From Sphaerisporangium rhizosphaerae (GTDB lineage: Bacteria > Actinomycetota > Actinomycetes > Streptosporangiales > Streptosporangiaceae), in assembly GCF_042665155.1 (NCBI RefSeq), contig NZ_JBHTCG010000002.1, positions 310,001 through 374,000 of the forward strand: DNA of 64,000 nucleotides, read 5' to 3'. This document shows, in pieces, positions 51,234 through 60,067 of this stretch. The notes below the pieces were generated by a model that was not told the origin of the DNA, did no database searches, and saw only the letters and a list, made by a program, of their open reading frames with translations. The position numbers were made by a program, and so were the translations under genes. The first letter of the stretch is position 1. Each line of letters begins with the position of its first letter.

Positions 51234-52487
51234 ATGAGTTCTCTTGCGGACGTCGACCCGGAGATCGCCGAGTTGATCAGAGCGGAGGAACGCCGTCAGG
51301 CCGACACCGTCAAGCTGATCCCCTCGGAGAACTACGTCTCCCGGGCCGTTCTCGAGGCCACCGGCACCGTTCTCACCAACAAGTACTCCGAGGGCTACGC
51401 CGGTAAGCGTTACTACGAGGGCCAGCAGGTGATCGACCAGATCGAGACCCTGGCCATCGAGCGCGCCAAGTCGTTGTTCGGCGTGAACCACGCCAATGTG
51501 CAGCCGTACTCCGGCTCCCCGGCGAACCTCGCCATCTACATGGCCTTCCTGAACCCGGGTGACACCGTCATGGGCATGGGCCTGCCCTTCGGCGGCCACC
51601 TCACCCACGGCTGGTCGGTCTCGGCCACCGGCAAGTGGTTCACCCCGGTCAGGTACGGCGTGCGGCAGGACACCGGCCGCATCGACATGGACGAGGTGCG
51701 CGCGCTCGCCCTTGAGCACCGTCCCAAGCTCATCTTCTGCGGCGGCACCGCCATCCCGCGCACCATCGACTTCCCGGCCTTCGCCGAGGTCGCCCGCGAG
51801 GTCGGCGCCGTCCTGGCCGCCGACATCGCCCACATCGCGGGCCTGGTCGCCGGCGGCGCCCACCCCTCGCCGGTGGGGCACGCCGACGTCATCTCCACCA
51901 CCACGCACAAGACGCTGCGCGGCCCGCGCGGCGCCATGCTGATGGCCACGGACGACGAGCACGCCAAGGCGCTGAACAAGGCCGTGTTCCCGGGCCTGCA
52001 GGGCGGCCCGCACAACCACACCACCGCCGCCATCGCCGTCGCGCTGCGCGAGGCGTCGGGCGAGGACTTCAAGACCTACGCCCACCAGGTCGTCCGCAAC
52101 GCCAAGGCGCTGGCGGAGGAGCTGGCGGGCCGCGGCTTCGAGCTGGTCTCGGGCGGCACCGACAACCACCTCATCCTGATCGACCTGACCTCCAAGGGCG
52201 TCGCGGGCAAGCCGGCCGCGCAGGCCCTCGACCGGGCCGGCCTGGAGACCAACTACAACACCGTGCCGTTCGACCCGCGCAAGCCCTTCGACCCCTCCGG
52301 CCTGCGCATCGGCACCCCGTCGATCACCAGCCGCGGCATGGGCGAGAGCGAGATGCGGCAGATCGGCGCGTGGATGGACGAGGTCGTCACCGCCCTGGCC
52401 AAGGGCGACGCCGAGGAGGTCATCGCCCGCGTCCACGGCGAGGTCAGCGAGCTCACCGCCAAGTTCCCGGCCCCCGGGCTGAGCTGA
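51234..52487 (+). CDS. glyA: Serine hydroxymethyltransferase
   Basis: 417 residues. Interconverts serine and glycine with transfer of the one-carbon unit to tetrahydrofolate. The PLP lysine is in STTTHKTLRGPRG; LIPSENYVSRAVLEATG, NKYSEGYAGKRYYEG, PYSGSPANLAIYMA and the folate-site region FPGLQGGPHNHTTAAIA are all intact. GGGTAGGG precedes ATG 51234. The likely ZTP riboswitch in front links its expression to the folate state; two hairpins follow the stop. Confidence 0.98.
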   Translation: MSSLADVDPEIAELIRAEERRQADTVKLIPSENYVSRAVLEATGTVLTNKYSEGYAGKRYYEGQQVIDQIETLAIERAKSLFGVNHANVQPYSGSPANLAIYMAFLNPGDTVMGMGLPFGGHLTHGWSVSATGKWFTPVRYGVRQDTGRIDMDEVRALALEHRPKLIFCGGTAIPRTIDFPAFAEVAREVGAVLAADIAHIAGLVAGGAHPSPVGHADVISTTTHKTLRGPRGAMLMATDDEHAKALNKAVFPGLQGGPHNHTTAAIAVALREASGEDFKTYAHQVVRNAKALAEELAGRGFELVSGGTDNHLILIDLTSKGVAGKPAAQALDRAGLETNYNTVPFDPRKPFDPSGLRIGTPSITSRGMGESEMRQIGAWMDEVVTALAKGDAEEVIARVHGEVSELTAKFPAPGLS

Positions 52488-52493
52488 GCCGCC

Positions 52494-52517
52494 CTCCGGC
52501 GCCGCGCGGCGCCGGAG
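52494..52517 (+). terminator. glyA terminator hairpin
   Basis: CTCCGGCGCC and GGCGCCGGAG form a perfect 10-bp stem with a 4-nt loop, 6 bp past the glyA stop. A second perfect 10-bp stem follows at 52539-52568. Confidence 0.85.
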
Positions 52518-52538
52518 GTTAAATGTGTTGCCCTGGTG

Positions 52539-52568
52539 AGCCGGGCCCGCGATATGGTGGGCCCGGCT
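52539..52568 (+). terminator. Second hairpin after glyA
   Basis: AGCCGGGCCC and GGGCCCGGCT with a 10-nt loop. It backs up the first hairpin. Confidence 0.7.
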
Positions 52569-52613
52569 TCGCCGTTGTAGGACGGCGGCATCATTCGACG
52601 GGAGGTGAGGATC

Positions 52614-52673
52614 ATGCGGGTCTTTCTAGGCATGCCCGTGTCCGATTCCCTCCGGGTGGCCGTCGCGCGCTGA
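52614..52673 (+). CDS. Possible 19-residue leader peptide before rsgA
   Basis: ATG 52614 has an excellent GGGAGGTGAGG sequence 3 bp or so upstream; the frame reads MRVFLGMPVSDSLRVAVAR and stops 36 bp before the rsgA start. A strong ribosome binding site on such a short frame suggests that it is translated, but codon content shows no obvious stalling motif. Confidence 0.45.
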   Translation: MRVFLGMPVSDSLRVAVAR

Positions 52674-52709
52674 AGCCGCGAGGCGCCCGGTCTTCGAAAG
52701 GTGCCTCAG

Positions 52710-53810
52710 TTGACCGCCTCAGGTCATGATCTTTCCTCTCTGGGCTGGGACGACTCCCTGGCCGCAGATCTTCCGGGCGGCGCCGTCCCCGCCCGCGTGG
52801 CCCGCGTCGACCGCGGGGCCGCCGACGTCATCACCGCCGACGGCCACCACCACGCCCAGTACGCCGCCCCGCTGCGCCGCGCGGCGGCGGCCGACCCCGT
52901 CGCCCTTCCCTGCGTGGGCGACTGGGCCGCGCTCACCCGGCTGCCCGAGGGCCGCCACGAGCTGCAGGCGGTCCTGCCCCGCACGACCAGCCTGGTCCGC
53001 GGCGGGGTGGGCCGCGACTCGCGGGGCGGCCTGTCCGGCGACTCCCAGGGGCAGGTGCTCGCCGCCAACGTCGATGTGGTGTTCGTCGCCGAGCCGGCCC
53101 TGCACGCCACCGACTTCGCCGACCTCGGCCGGGTCGAGCGCCTGCTCGCGCTGGCCTGGGAGAGCGGGGCGCGGCCCGTCGTCCTGATCACCAAGGCCGA
53201 CCTGGTCGGCGAGCACCTGGCCGGCTTGCTGGACGACGTGGCCGCCGCGGGGCCCGGGGTCGACCTGCACGCCGTCTGCTCGATCACCGGCGAGGGGGTG
53301 GAGGTCGTGCGCGACCACCTCGCCGGTTCCCGCACCGCGGTGATCCTCGGGGCGTCGGGCGCGGGAAAGTCCACGCTGGTCAACGCGCTGGCGGGCGAGC
53401 AGGTCATGGAGACCCAGCAGGTCCGCGCGGGCGACGGCCGGGGCCGGCACACCACCGTGCACCGTGAGCTGATCCCGCTCGCCGGCGGCGGCCTGATCAT
53501 CGACACGCCCGGCATCCGCCGGGTGGGTCTGTACGAGATGAGCCAGGGCGTCGACCTGGTGTTCTCCGACATCGAAGAACTGGCGGAGAGCTGCCGCTTC
53601 GGTGACTGCGGGCACCAGAGCGAGCCCGGCTGCGCGGTCCTGTCGGCGCTGGAGTCGGGCGAGCTGCCCGAGCGCCGCCTGGAGAGCTGGCGCAAGCTCC
53701 AGCGCGAGGCCGCGTGGATGGCCAGGCGCGGCGACGCCCGGCTCCGCGCGGAGGAGACGCGCAAGTGGAAGATCATCCACAAGTCGGTGCGCGGCCGGGG
53801 ACGCCCCTGA
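52710..53810 (+). CDS. rsgA: Ribosome small-subunit GTPase RsgA
   Basis: 366 residues. It helps late maturation of the 30S subunit. The N-terminal OB-fold region is followed by a circularly permuted GTPase: the G4 motif ITKAD comes before the P-loop GASGAGKST and the DTPG motif (IDTPGIRRVGL). The C-terminal zinc site is CRFGDCGHQSEPGCAV. TTG 52710 is preferred because GAAAGGTG lies 7 bp upstream; GTG 52701 would add three residues. Confidence 0.94.
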   Translation: MTASGHDLSSLGWDDSLAADLPGGAVPARVARVDRGAADVITADGHHHAQYAAPLRRAAAADPVALPCVGDWAALTRLPEGRHELQAVLPRTTSLVRGGVGRDSRGGLSGDSQGQVLAANVDVVFVAEPALHATDFADLGRVERLLALAWESGARPVVLITKADLVGEHLAGLLDDVAAAGPGVDLHAVCSITGEGVEVVRDHLAGSRTAVILGASGAGKSTLVNALAGEQVMETQQVRAGDGRGRHTTVHRELIPLAGGGLIIDTPGIRRVGLYEMSQGVDLVFSDIEELAESCRFGDCGHQSEPGCAVLSALESGELPERRLESWRKLQREAAWMARRGDARLRAEETRKWKIIHKSVRGRGRP

Positions 53811-53936
53811 TCCCTGTGGCCGCCTCGGCCCACGGCGGTCCGCCCCGCAGGACGGGGGCGGGCCGCCCCTCCCGCCGGCAGGGCCCTCCTTGGGACGGCG
53901 TCGAGGCGTAGGTCGGCCGAGGCGTAGGTTGGAGGT

Positions 53937-54593
53937 ATGGGCGCTGGCAGGGGGGTCTTCCTGCCCTTCGCCGACAGGGCGGAGGCAGGGGTCCTGCTCG
54001 CGGACGCGCTGGCCGAGGCCGGTCTGTCCGATCCGGTCGTGCTCGCCCTGCCGCGCGGAGGCGTGGCGGTGGCGGCGCCGGTCGCCGAACGCCTCGGTGT
54101 GCCGCTGGAGGTCCTGGTGACCCGCAAGATCGGCCACCCCTGGCAGCCGGAGCTGGGCATGGGGGCGATCGCCGAGGGCGGCGAGCCGGTGTTCGACGCC
54201 GAGCTGCTGTCCCAGCTCACGACCACCGTCGAGGAGCTGGAGCCCATTGTTGCGCGCGAGCGGGCCGAGCTGGCCAGGAGGGTCAGGGCCTATCGCGGTG
54301 ATCGGCCGCCGCCCGTCACCGCGGGGAGGGACGTCGTGGTCGTGGACGACGGGCTGGCCACGGGGGGAACCGCGCGGGCGGCCCTGCGCGCCGTGCGGGC
54401 GAGCGGGCCGCGCCGGCTGGTGCTCGCCGTGCCGGTGGGATCGTCGCGGACGGTGAAGGCGCTCGGCGAGGAGGCCGACCAGGTCGTCGCCCTCGCCACA
54501 CCGGCCGGCTTCTACGCTGTCGGACAGTGGTACCAGCGCTTCGACCAGCTCACCGACGCCGACGTCCTGACCCTGCTGAGACGTGAACGGTGA
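53937..54593 (+). CDS. Phosphoribosyltransferase family protein
   Basis: 218 residues with the type I PRTase fold: the PRPP loop VVVVDDGLATGGTARAAL and the N-terminal LALPRGGVAVAAPVAERLGVPLEVLVTRKIGHPWQPELGMGAIAEG, which is typical of a broad actinobacterial family often linked to stress operons. The nucleobase is not predictable. GGAGGT precedes ATG 53937 closely. It is convergent with the WhiB gene. Confidence 0.9.
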   Translation: MGAGRGVFLPFADRAEAGVLLADALAEAGLSDPVVLALPRGGVAVAAPVAERLGVPLEVLVTRKIGHPWQPELGMGAIAEGGEPVFDAELLSQLTTTVEELEPIVARERAELARRVRAYRGDRPPPVTAGRDVVVVDDGLATGGTARAALRAVRASGPRRLVLAVPVGSSRTVKALGEEADQVVALATPAGFYAVGQWYQRFDQLTDADVLTLLRRER

Positions 54594-54905
54594 CGATCCG
54601 GGACTGGAGCGGGAGGCTCGTCGAGCGGCGTCGAGCCGTGAGGTCTGGACGCTCGTGGAAGGTGCTCGCGTCGAGCGGTGGAGTCACGCTGGAGCGCAGG
54701 GAGCGGGGGCTCGGCGGGGGCGGCGGCGCGGCGCCCCCGCCAGAGCGATGCTTCGCGAGGGGGTGCCCTTGTCAGGGGGCGGTGGAGCGGGGGATGCCTT
54801 CCGGGGGAAGGGCATCCGCACGATCATGCGGCAATTGCGGCCCTGGAGGCGTACAGGAGCGGAAAAGCCGCATGATCATGCTGGAGGGATCATGCCGGTG
54901 GAGGG
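54594..54905. terminator. Intergenic hairpins between convergent genes
   Basis: This 312-bp gap has no supported gene. A hairpin GGATGCCTTCC with its complement (54792-54817, one bulge) and a wide inverted repeat GATCATGCGGC/GCCGCATGATC (54822-54832 and 54867-54877) lie before the WhiB gene's 3' end. They probably end transcription from both sides. Confidence 0.6.
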
Positions 54906-55217
54906 TCAGGCAGCACTGATGCCCGCGCTGGCGGCACGCCGCATGCGCCGACGGCGCTCGGACGCCCGCTCGTCCTCGTTGAGCCCACCCCACGTGCCGT
55001 ACTTCTCGGGACGTGAAAGGGCGTAGTCGAGGCACTCCGCACGGACGGGGCACTGGGCGCAGATGGCCTTGGCCTTGCGCTCACGGATGTCGCGCTCCGG
55101 CTGACGCTCGCCGTCAGGGCCGAAGAACAGCACAAGGTCCTCTCCCCGGCACGCGGCGTCATCCTGCCAACCCCAGCTGGGGCGCGGGCGGGCGATCTGC
55201 CGACGTACCTGAGACAT
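54906..55217 (-). CDS. WhiB-family iron-sulfur regulator
   Basis: 103 residues. The four cluster cysteines are in DDAACRGED and AICAQCPVRAECLDYAL, followed by the GTWGGLNEDER turn and a basic DNA-binding tail (RASERRRRMRR). WhiB proteins bind 4Fe-4S and pair with the primary sigma factor, and respond to NO or redox state. Which Wbl subclass it is cannot be said. It is on the same strand as the iron-box-controlled gene upstream. Confidence 0.95.
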   Translation of the reverse strand: MSQVRRQIARPRPSWGWQDDAACRGEDLVLFFGPDGERQPERDIRERKAKAICAQCPVRAECLDYALSRPEKYGTWGGLNEDERASERRRRMRRAASAGISAA

Positions 55218-55337
55218 GAGAAACCACCTTAGGTGAGTAGGTGAGAGGTATTTCGTGTTTGTGCCGCATTGGACGCATATGGCGTCCCTCGTTCCAACGC
55301 CGTGATAGGCCGCGGTGTTCCCGGCTCCGTCGGAGCC

Positions 55338-56249
55338 TCAGGTCAGAACGGGCGTGCCGCACCGGAGAAGCTCCAGCGCCGCCAGCCTGTAGGTCGCGAT
55401 CGTGTCGGCGCACGCCGTACCGCACGGCGTGAACGCCGCGCGCTCGACCACAACCCGGAACCGGACGTCCCCGTGGCGCACAATCGCCTCGGTGACGTCA
55501 CCGTCCGACCTGGTGGATTCCACGGCCACTCCGCCTACCGAGAGCTCGCCCGTTTGTACCCGGACGAAATGCTCGGCGGCCTGCGATGGCTCAGGGATGC
55601 CCGCGCGTCCCCGGAAACGGTCGAGAACGATCTCGCCGTGCCGGTACGCGTTTGCCGCCGCGATCGCGGCAGCCTGAGACATGCTGCCGTAGTAAAGCCC
55701 GTGTGGCAAGCACACGAGGTTGGCGGCGTAGCGATCGCCGCCCACATGAGTGGTTTCCCACACTCTTCCCGGCTGGCTCTCACCCAAAACCCGCGCGATG
55801 GGAAGGCCAATGCGGGCACAACACGCGTTGCGCCTGGCATGCGTGCAGACCAGGAACACCGGCTCCTTCACCAGTATGCAGGACTCCGGAACCACTCCGC
55901 GCACAAGAGATCCCAGGTCAAGATCGCTCGGGTCGTCGAAGTGGCCCTCGGCCAGCCACGGGACCTCGGCCGTGCTGTCGGCGACCATGACGTGGACCGG
56001 GCCCGGAGCGGCGCGGCGGTGCAGCGGACGGCGGATGAGCTGGGCGCGCACGCCCAGATCGGCCGCGCGCCGGATGAGCGCGTGGACCGCCTCGGGCAGC
56101 TCGCAGTCGGGAAGATGGGAGGCCCAAGGACCGGAATGCTCGACGAGCAGCCAGAACCGCGCGCCGGTGGTGGCGCTGGCGAGCACCGGCACCCCGCCCG
56201 TATGGCAGCCCGCGGGGTGGTCACACCCCCGTGCCCGCTCTGTCGTCAC
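55338..56249 (-). CDS. Sucrase/ferredoxin-like protein, iron-regulated
   Basis: 303 residues of the sucrase/ferredoxin-like family, which has a thioredoxin-fold ferredoxin domain: FLVCTHARRNACCARIGLPI and the C-terminal HVGGDRYAANLVCLPHGLYYG. The cysteines would bind a 2Fe-2S cluster, so despite the name it is more likely an electron-transfer protein. The perfect-looking IdeR/DtxR box 18 bp upstream suggests a role in iron acquisition, for instance siderophore iron reduction; that is inference. GTG 56249 follows GGGGAGGAA. Confidence 0.9.
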   Translation of the reverse strand: MTTERARGCDHPAGCHTGGVPVLASATTGARFWLLVEHSGPWASHLPDCELPEAVHALIRRAADLGVRAQLIRRPLHRRAAPGPVHVMVADSTAEVPWLAEGHFDDPSDLDLGSLVRGVVPESCILVKEPVFLVCTHARRNACCARIGLPIARVLGESQPGRVWETTHVGGDRYAANLVCLPHGLYYGSMSQAAAIAAANAYRHGEIVLDRFRGRAGIPEPSQAAEHFVRVQTGELSVGGVAVESTRSDGDVTEAIVRHGDVRFRVVVERAAFTPCGTACADTIATYRLAALELLRCGTPVLT

Positions 56250-56266
56250 ACTTCCTCCCCGATCAC

Positions 56267-56285
56267 TTAGGTAAGACTAACCTAA
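56267..56285. promoter_or_regulatory. IdeR/DtxR iron box
   Basis: TTAGGTAAGACTAACCTAA matches the 19-bp consensus TTAGGTTAGSCTAACCTAA except for one arm position and the centre base. It lies 18 bp upstream of the sucrase/ferredoxin-like start, where the iron-loaded repressor would block transcription. Confidence 0.9.
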
Positions 56286-56551
56286 CGGCGTTGAACCCTT
56301 CATGCGAGGGGTCAGGTACGCCCGGTGTCCGATTCGGGAGGACATATACAGCTTTGTCGGTGTGAGATTCATCACGGACCGATTTCCTCGGTCGGCTTGC
56401 CTGGGCGGGCCGCGACGCGTTAACCGGCCGCCCCCGCGCGGCAACCTCGCCTGACACCCCGATCCGGCATCCCGACAGGCCGCTCGGCCGGGACGCTCGG
56501 CCGGGACGCTCGGCTCGGCCGGGGGTCCGCCCCGGGGGCTCGCCGGTGGCC
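56286..56551. other. Intergenic region with short direct repeats
   Basis: No gene is supported here. At about 56480-56525 the unit GGACGCTCGGCC is repeated imperfectly about three times next to the 3' end of the glycerol-3-phosphate oxidase gene. Confidence 0.5.
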
Positions 56552-58201
56552 TCAGCCGGAGGCGGTCCGCTCCGCGTGGTCGCGCAGGACGCGTTCGGCG
56601 GCGGGGAGGGCGGCGGCGCGGTCGTCCGCCACCAGCCCGATGCGGGTGCGCCGGTCGAGCAGGTCGCCGGCGTCGAGCGCCCCCTCGTGCCGCACCGCCC
56701 ACACCAGCTCGGCGACGGTCACGCCGAGCGGCAGCCTCTCGGCCCACGCCGGGTCCCGCCCGGCCAGGGCGTGCACCGCCGCCGCCTCCGCCCCGTAGCG
56801 CTCCACCAGCCGCCGCGGCGGCCCACCCGCGGCGTCGAAGCCGGGCGTGCCGCCGCCCGGCAAGGGCGCACCGACGAGGGGCAGCCGCGCCGTGGGGCTC
56901 GGCGGGGCGTCCGGGAACGCGGCGTCGACGGCGTCCTGCGCCATGCGCCGGTAGGTGGTCAGCTTGCCCCCGACGACGGTCAGAACGCCGTCAGGAGCCG
57001 CGACGACCGCGTGCCTTCGGGAAAGGTCGGCCGTGCGCCCATCGCCGCCCAGCAGCGGCCTCAGGCCCGCGTAGGCGCCCGCCACGTCCCCGCGGGACAC
57101 GGGCGTCGCCAGGACGGAGTTCAGCACGTCCAGCAGGAAGGCGATGTCGGCCTCGGGCGCCTCGGCGACGTCCGGGACCGGCCCGTCCAGCGGCTCGTCG
57201 GTCAGCCCCACGTACACCCGGCCGTCGGCCTGGGGCAGCACGAGCGCGAACCGCGCGCCCCGTCCCGGGATCGGCACGTGCAGGCTCGCCCGTGGCGCGC
57301 CGAGGACGCCCGGACGCAGCACCAGGTGCGTCCCCCGGGAGGGCCGCAACCGCACCGAAGGGGAAAGCTCTCCGGCCCACACGCCCGCCGCGTTGACGAC
57401 CTTTCGCGCGCGGATCGCGAAGACCTCGCCGGACAGCTCGTCGCGCACCTCGGCGCCGTCGCCGCGCAGCGACAGGGCACGGCACCGGGTGAGCACGAGC
57501 GCCCCGTGGGCGGCGGCCGTGCGCGCGATGGCGACCACCAGCCGGGCGTCATCGACGACCCGGCCGTCGAACGAGGCGAGCCCGCCGCGAAGGCCCCCGG
57601 GGCGCAGCGCCGGGAACAGGGCGCGGGCGCGGGCCGGGGTCACCGTGGAGGGGCCGGGCAGCAGCGCGCGCGGGGTTCCGGCCGAGGCCCGCAGCAGGTC
57701 GCCGAGACGGTACCCGGTCATCAGGGTCGCGGCCTGGGCGGGGGAGACCTCCGGCGTCAGCGGCAGCAGGTACGGCTGGGCGCGCACCAGGTGCGGGGCC
57801 GTGCGCGCGAGCAGCGCCCCCCGTTCGACCGCGCTCTCCCACGCCACGCCCACCTGCCCCTTGGCCAGGTAGCGGAGCCCTCCGTGGATCATCTTGGAGC
57901 TCCACCGGGAGGTGCCGAACGCCAGATCATGGGCGTCGATGGCCGCGACCGACAGCCCCCGGGACGCCGCGTCGAGAGCCACCCCGGCGCCGGTCGCGCC
58001 GAGCCCCACGACCAGCAGGTCGACGACCCTCTCGCGCGCCTCCGCCAGCTCGCGCGCCCGCCGCGCCGCGTTCAGCGACGAACCGGGGACCACACCCGCG
58101 GGCGGAGACCAGCGCCGGGAGCCCCGGGAGTCGGGGGAGCCGGAGCCGGGGGAGCCGGAGCGGGGGGACCCGGAGTCGGGGGAGCCGGGGGAGATCGTCA
58201 C
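56552..58201 (-). CDS. glpD: Glycerol-3-phosphate dehydrogenase/oxidase
   Basis: 549 residues; FAD enzyme that oxidises glycerol-3-phosphate to DHAP at the membrane. The FAD motif is DLLVVGLGATGAGVALDAASRGLSVAAIDAHDLAFGTSRWSSKMIHGGLRYL; KVVNAAGVWAG, RGTHLVL and GGKLTTYRRMAQDAV are also typical. The first ~45 residues are a Ser-Gly-Pro repeat tail encoded by degenerate DNA repeats, so the true start may be further in; GTG 58201 is the outermost. Divergent from an alkyl-DHAP-synthase-like gene. Confidence 0.92.
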   Translation of the reverse strand: MTISPGSPDSGSPRSGSPGSGSPDSRGSRRWSPPAGVVPGSSLNAARRARELAEARERVVDLLVVGLGATGAGVALDAASRGLSVAAIDAHDLAFGTSRWSSKMIHGGLRYLAKGQVGVAWESAVERGALLARTAPHLVRAQPYLLPLTPEVSPAQAATLMTGYRLGDLLRASAGTPRALLPGPSTVTPARARALFPALRPGGLRGGLASFDGRVVDDARLVVAIARTAAAHGALVLTRCRALSLRGDGAEVRDELSGEVFAIRARKVVNAAGVWAGELSPSVRLRPSRGTHLVLRPGVLGAPRASLHVPIPGRGARFALVLPQADGRVYVGLTDEPLDGPVPDVAEAPEADIAFLLDVLNSVLATPVSRGDVAGAYAGLRPLLGGDGRTADLSRRHAVVAAPDGVLTVVGGKLTTYRRMAQDAVDAAFPDAPPSPTARLPLVGAPLPGGGTPGFDAAGGPPRRLVERYGAEAAAVHALAGRDPAWAERLPLGVTVAELVWAVRHEGALDAGDLLDRRTRIGLVADDRAAALPAAERVLRDHAERTASG

Positions 58202-58266
58202 GGTGCGGCACCTCCGAGAGGGGCGCCCGCCGGGATGCCACGGCCGGGCGTGTCACAGTGTAGGGC

Positions 58267-59892
58267 GTGGAAACTCCCAAGACCGCAGCCGAACCGATGC
58301 TCTGGTCCGGCTGGGGCGACCCCGCCAAGGCCACCGAGCTGCCGCAGTCCGTCCGCAAGCTCCTGCGCGAGCTGCTCGGCGTCCGCGAGCCCGCCGCGCC
58401 CCCGGCGAGCTTCGGCGAGGTCAGGCTGGGGCCGGTGGCCCTGTCGCCGCTGGTGCTGGCCGACCTGCGCAAGGCCGTCGGCGCCGACCACGTGCGCTTC
58501 GACGACGACACGCGCATCCGCCACACGCGGGGCAAGTCCACCCCCGACCTGCTGCGCATGCGCGCCGGCGACGGGTCGCAGGCCCCGGACGCCGTGCTGC
58601 TGCCCGGCTCGCACGAGGAGGTGCTGGAGGTGCTGCGCGTCTGCGAGCGCCACCAGGTCGCCGTGGTGCCGTTCGGCGGGGGAACCTCGGTCGTCGGCGG
58701 GCTCGCCGCCGACCGCCGGGGCTTCGCGGGCGTGGTGGCCCTGGACCTCGCCCGGCTCGACCGCCTGGTGTCGGTGGACACCGAGTCCATGATCGCCGAG
58801 CTGGAGCCGGGCCTGCGCGCCCCGCAGGCCGAGCAGCTCCTGGCCGGTCACGGGCTCACCCTCGGGCACTTCCCGCAGTCCTACGAGTACGCCACCCTCG
58901 GCGGCTTCGCGGCGGCCAGGTCCAGCGGCCAGGCCTCCGCCGGGTACGGCCGGTTCGACGACATGGTGGTCGGCGTGACCGTCGCGACCCCGCGCGGCAC
59001 GCTGGAGTTCGGCCGCGCCCCGAAGTCGGCCGCCGGGCCCGACCTGCGCCAGCTCGTCCTCGGCTCCGAGGGCGCCTTCGGGGTCATCACCTCGCTCCGA
59101 CTGCGGGTGCGGCGGGCGCCGGTCGCGAAGGTGTACGAAGGCTGGCGGTTCGCCTCGTTCAAGGCCGGCACGGCGGCGCTGCGGCGCCTGGCGCAGGACG
59201 GGCCGACGCCGACCGTGCTGCGCCTGTCGGACGAGACCGAGACCATGGTTGGCCTGGCCAAGCCCGGCGAGATTGGCGGGGTCCAGGCCGACGCCGGCTG
59301 CCTGGCCATCCTGGGGTACGAGGGGGAGGACGACGACGTCGCCCACCGCCGCGAGCGCACCGCCGGCACGCTGTCGTCGCTGGGCGGCGTCTACCTCGGT
59401 CCCGAGCCGGGTGAGGCGTGGGCGCACGGCCGTTTCGCCGCCCCGTACCTGCGCGACGCGCTGCTGTCGGCCGGTGCGACGGTGGAGACGCTGGAGACGG
59501 CGTGCTTCTGGTCGGGCATCCCGCGGCTGTACGACGCCGTGCGGCTGGTGCTCAGCGTGGCCCTCGGCCCGGCCGACCCCGCCGGCGAGGCCGCCGCCCC
59601 GCTGGTGATGTGCCACCTGTCCCACGTGTACGCGACGGGCGCCTCGCTGTACTTCACCGTGGTCGCCGCGCAGAGCGACGACCCGGTGGGGCAGTGGGCC
59701 ACCGCCAAGCGGGCGGTCAACGAGGCCATCGTGCTGGCCGGCGGCACCATCTCCCACCACCACGGGGTCGGCACCGACCACCGCGCCGCCTACGCGGAGG
59801 AGATCGGCGAGCTCGGGGTGGAGATCCTGCGCGCCGTCAAGCAACGCCTGGACCCGGCCGGCATCCTCAACCCCGGCATCCTCATCCCCTGA
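58267..59892 (+). CDS. FAD-linked oxidase, alkyl-DHAP-synthase-like
   Basis: 541 residues of the VAO/PCMH flavoprotein fold. FAD-binding parts are VVPFGGGTSVVGG and FPQSYEYATLGGFAAARSSGQASAGYGRFDDMVVG; the last strongly resembles alkylglycerone-phosphate synthase, as does the His-rich ISHHHGVGTDH near the C-terminus. A glycolate- or lactate-oxidase-like role is the alternative. The divergent glycerol-3-phosphate oxidase gene supports a DHAP-linked or ether-lipid role. GTG 58267 begins the protein; no clear ribosome binding site is seen. Confidence 0.88.
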   Translation: METPKTAAEPMLWSGWGDPAKATELPQSVRKLLRELLGVREPAAPPASFGEVRLGPVALSPLVLADLRKAVGADHVRFDDDTRIRHTRGKSTPDLLRMRAGDGSQAPDAVLLPGSHEEVLEVLRVCERHQVAVVPFGGGTSVVGGLAADRRGFAGVVALDLARLDRLVSVDTESMIAELEPGLRAPQAEQLLAGHGLTLGHFPQSYEYATLGGFAAARSSGQASAGYGRFDDMVVGVTVATPRGTLEFGRAPKSAAGPDLRQLVLGSEGAFGVITSLRLRVRRAPVAKVYEGWRFASFKAGTAALRRLAQDGPTPTVLRLSDETETMVGLAKPGEIGGVQADAGCLAILGYEGEDDDVAHRRERTAGTLSSLGGVYLGPEPGEAWAHGRFAAPYLRDALLSAGATVETLETACFWSGIPRLYDAVRLVLSVALGPADPAGEAAAPLVMCHLSHVYATGASLYFTVVAAQSDDPVGQWATAKRAVNEAIVLAGGTISHHHGVGTDHRAAYAEEIGELGVEILRAVKQRLDPAGILNPGILIP

Positions 59893-59910
59893 CCCCCACT
59901 CCTCCCGCCT

Positions 59911-59939
59911 GGCCCCCGGGTCGTTGCGGTCCGGGGGCC
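59911..59939 (+). terminator. Terminator after alkyl-DHAP-synthase-like gene
   Basis: GGCCCCCGG and CCGGGGGCC pair across an 11-nt loop, 19 bp after the stop. Confidence 0.75.
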
Positions 59940-60067
59940 GCCCGGCGTCCGGTTCGCCGGGGGTGGATCGGGTCCGGTCGTGGGCGCCTCTCGTTCTGCG
60001 GGGCCCGTTGTGTCCCGGTCCATTCCGGTTGGCGATTCCGCCGCGCCGTCCAGCATGATCCGGAAAG

